From contig WTGR01000496.1 of NCBI GenBank assembly GCA_011523485.1, forward strand, positions 1 through 6,968: a DNA stretch of 6,968 nt. The letters are read 5' to 3'. Within the stretch, counting starts at the first letter, position 1. The number at the start of each line of letters is the position of its first letter. Origin of the DNA: Acidobacteriota bacterium. GTDB taxonomy: Bacteria > Acidobacteriota > Vicinamibacteria > Vicinamibacterales > UBA8438. The position numbers and the translations under genes are program-made. Shown here piece after piece: positions 5,775 through 6,968 of this stretch. Under the pieces are notes generated by a model. It was not told the DNA's origin, did no database searches, and saw only the letters and a program-made list of their open reading frames with translations.

Positions 5775-6968
5775 ATGCGGAACACCGCCCGTAGCAACGT
5801 CGCAAGCCGGTTGCGCCGCATCGCGGCGCTCGCCGCCGCCGGCGCTTGCCTGACGGCCGGGACGGCACGGCTTGCCGGGGCCGCGGTGCCGACCAGCGGC
5901 CTTGCCGGATCGCGGGCCGGGGCGCCGCACGGCCAGTCCGCGCCGGTTGCGCGCCCGCCGGCGCCCGTTGTCGCCGTGGAGGCGTTCACCAACGTTTCCC
6001 TGAATCCGGCCGATGCCTGGCTGGGGTCAGGGATTGCCGAGACCGTCGCCGCCGATCTCGACGCGCTGGGGCTGATGGTGGTCGAGGGCCGCGCCCCGGG
6101 CGCCGCGGGCGGCGCGCGGTGGGTGGTGACCGGCGGCTATCAGCGTCTGGGAGAGCGGCTCCGCATCACGGCGCGGCTGGTCGAAGTCTCGACCGGAGAG
6201 GTGCTTCGCTCCGTCCGTCTGGACGGCGCACTCCACGAGGCCTTCGACCTGCAGGACCGCATCGCCGGCGCGTTGACGGCGGACGTCGACCTCGGCGCCG
6301 CCCCCCCGGCGGGCGCTGCGGCGCCGCTCGAAGCGCCCGCCGGGGGGGCGGCGCCGCCGGCCGGATCCGCCGCTCCGGCCGGGGACGGTCCCGCGGGACG
6401 ACCGGGGACGCCGGCTCCCGCGGGGCTCATCGAGGGAATCATCCTGCCGCGTCCGACCGTCGACGACCGGGGGCAGCGGGCGGCCGACGCCGGCGAGGTC
6501 GCCGCGCGGGTGCAAGCCGCGCGGGCGGACGGGTCGGCTCCCGCGGGCGCCGGCGGGGAAGCAGTGGCCGGCGCGGCCGGGCCGCTGGGCGCCGGCCTCG
6601 CTCCCGCCGCCGGCATCCTGACCGGGCGCCCCAGCGTGGAGCCTGTGCGGGTGACGGATCCGCCCCGCATCGACGGCCGTCTCGACGACGCGGTCTGGGG
6701 CCGGGCGGTGCGCATCACCGAGTTCGTCCAGCAGCAGCCGCTCGACGGCGCGCCGGCCACGGAGCAGACCGAGCTCTACCTCGCCTACGACACGCAGAAC
6801 CTCTACTTCGGCATGCACGTCCGCTATTCCGATCCGGTGCTCATCCGCGCCAACCGGTCGGACCGGGACCAGACGTTCAGCGACGACACGATCACGCTCT
6901 ACTTCGATCCGTTCCTGGACCAGCAGCGCGCCTACGTCTTCTCCGTCAACGGGTACGGCGTGCAGAGC
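5775..6968 (+). CDS. TolB-N-like domain fused to CBM9-like domain, probable DUF5916 protein (3' end outside window)
   Basis: The frame is open from 5775 to the window's end (398 residues, no stop). After a signal-like N-terminus (basic, then hydrophobic 16-38), residues 64-172 match the TolB N-terminal-like domain found in TPR and adenylate-cyclase-type proteins: V-A-V-E-A-F-T-N-V-S, then G-S-G-I-A-E-T-V, G-G-Y-Q-R, R-I-T-A-R-L-V-E-V-S-T-G-E-V, F-D-L-Q-D-R-I-A. Residues 173-287 are an Ala/Pro/Gly-rich linker. From about 290 comes a CBM9-like domain: P-R-I-D-G-R-L-D-D-A-V-W, T-E-L-Y-L-A-Y-D, L-Y-F-G, S-D-D-T-I-T-L-Y-F-D-P-F, Y-V-F-S-V-N-G-Y-G. In known proteins this is followed by a DUF5916 outer-membrane barrel, which I infer lies beyond the edge. 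The start is uncertain: no good ribosome site is seen, and in-frame ATG 5736 or GTG 5712 are alternatives. It lies 87 bp after the previous stop, in the same frame. Confidence 0.8.
   Translation, partial: MRNTARSNVASRLRRIAALAAAGACLTAGTARLAGAAVPTSGLAGSRAGAPHGQSAPVARPPAPVVAVEAFTNVSLNPADAWLGSGIAETVAADLDALGLMVVEGRAPGAAGGARWVVTGGYQRLGERLRITARLVEVSTGEVLRSVRLDGALHEAFDLQDRIAGALTADVDLGAAPPAGAAAPLEAPAGGAAPPAGSAAPAGDGPAGRPGTPAPAGLIEGIILPRPTVDDRGQRAADAGEVAARVQAARADGSAPAGAGGEAVAGAAGPLGAGLAPAAGILTGRPSVEPVRVTDPPRIDGRLDDAVWGRAVRITEFVQQQPLDGAPATEQTELYLAYDTQNLYFGMHVRYSDPVLIRANRSDRDQTFSDDTITLYFDPFLDQQRAYVFSVNGYGVQS
6293..6356. repeat. Perfect 25-bp inverted repeat inside the linker coding region
   Basis: Left arm 6293-6317 and right arm 6332-6356 are exactly complementary over 25 bp. 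The 14-base loop contains its own 10-bp palindrome, GCGGCGCCGC (6318-6327). The arms include C7 (6301-6307) and G7 (6342-6348). It encodes residues 173-195 of the Ala/Pro/Gly linker. As RNA or single-stranded DNA it would form an extremely stable hairpin. Confidence 0.8.
6388..6399. repeat. 12-bp perfect palindrome in linker coding region
   Basis: GTCCCGCGGGAC reads the same on both strands. It sits between two copies of CCGGGGACG (6379-6387 and 6402-6410). A 13-bp direct repeat, CGGCTCCCGCGGG, also occurs at 6412-6424 and 6535-6547. Together these show the linker DNA is repeat-rich, probably by slippage and duplication; a regulatory role is not supported. Confidence 0.5.

Noticed and set aside
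4647..5930. 427-residue minus-strand open frame
   Set aside because: Shadow of the secreted protein gene and the start of the fusion gene; Arg-rich with no domain or ribosome site.
6027..6818. 263-residue minus-strand open frame
   Set aside because: Antisense to the TolB-N/CBM9-like fusion, whose plus-strand translation shows clear domain motifs.

Overview
The window is GC-rich (well above 60% by eye) and gene-dense. It encodes almost only exported proteins: two beta-propellers, a heme/copper enzyme with a secreted neighbour, and the front part of a probable outer-membrane protein. This mix of LVIVD and PQQ-like propellers, cytochrome c fused to a PHM/DBM-like copper monooxygenase, and a CBM9-like/DUF5916-type protein is what I would expect from an environmental Acidobacteriota genome, perhaps Vicinamibacteria. 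That placement is inference from gene content; no marker gene is present. I see no rRNA, tRNA, CRISPR array, transposase or phage gene.

Left part, positions 1 to 2721, plus strand: a compact three-gene operon. It holds a secreted LVIVD-repeat propeller (10-996), a small DUF1232/YkvA-type membrane-associated protein (1002-1373) and a secreted PQQ-like (BamB-type) propeller (1366-2721). Gaps are 5 bp and then an 8-base overlap, so the genes are probably translationally coupled. A small single-pass membrane protein of unknown function (2750-3010, minus strand) converges on the operon's end.

Middle part, positions 3011 to 3400: a 390-bp non-coding stretch. It contains an 84-bp element with perfect 17-bp terminal inverted repeats and matching 6-bp flanks, which looks like a MITE. 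A third, degenerate copy of the terminal repeat abuts it on the left. A consensus -10 box follows, which probably drives the next gene.

Right part, positions 3401 to 6968, plus strand: a cytochrome c domain fused to a PHM/DBM-like copper monooxygenase (3401-4723) comes first. A GC-rich intergenic region with two strong hairpins follows, then a secreted two-domain protein of unknown function (4839-5687). Last is a gene cut by the window edge (5775-6968). It joins a TolB-N-like domain through an Ala/Pro/Gly-rich linker to a CBM9-like domain of the type that usually precedes a DUF5916 outer-membrane barrel. Its linker DNA contains a perfect 25-bp inverted repeat with a C7 and a G7 tract, the most striking structure in the window.

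Working model (inference): these are cell-envelope functions. The heme/copper protein and its secreted neighbour may form an oxidative module in the periplasm, and the propellers may act as scaffold or binding proteins. No substrate can be named from the sequence.
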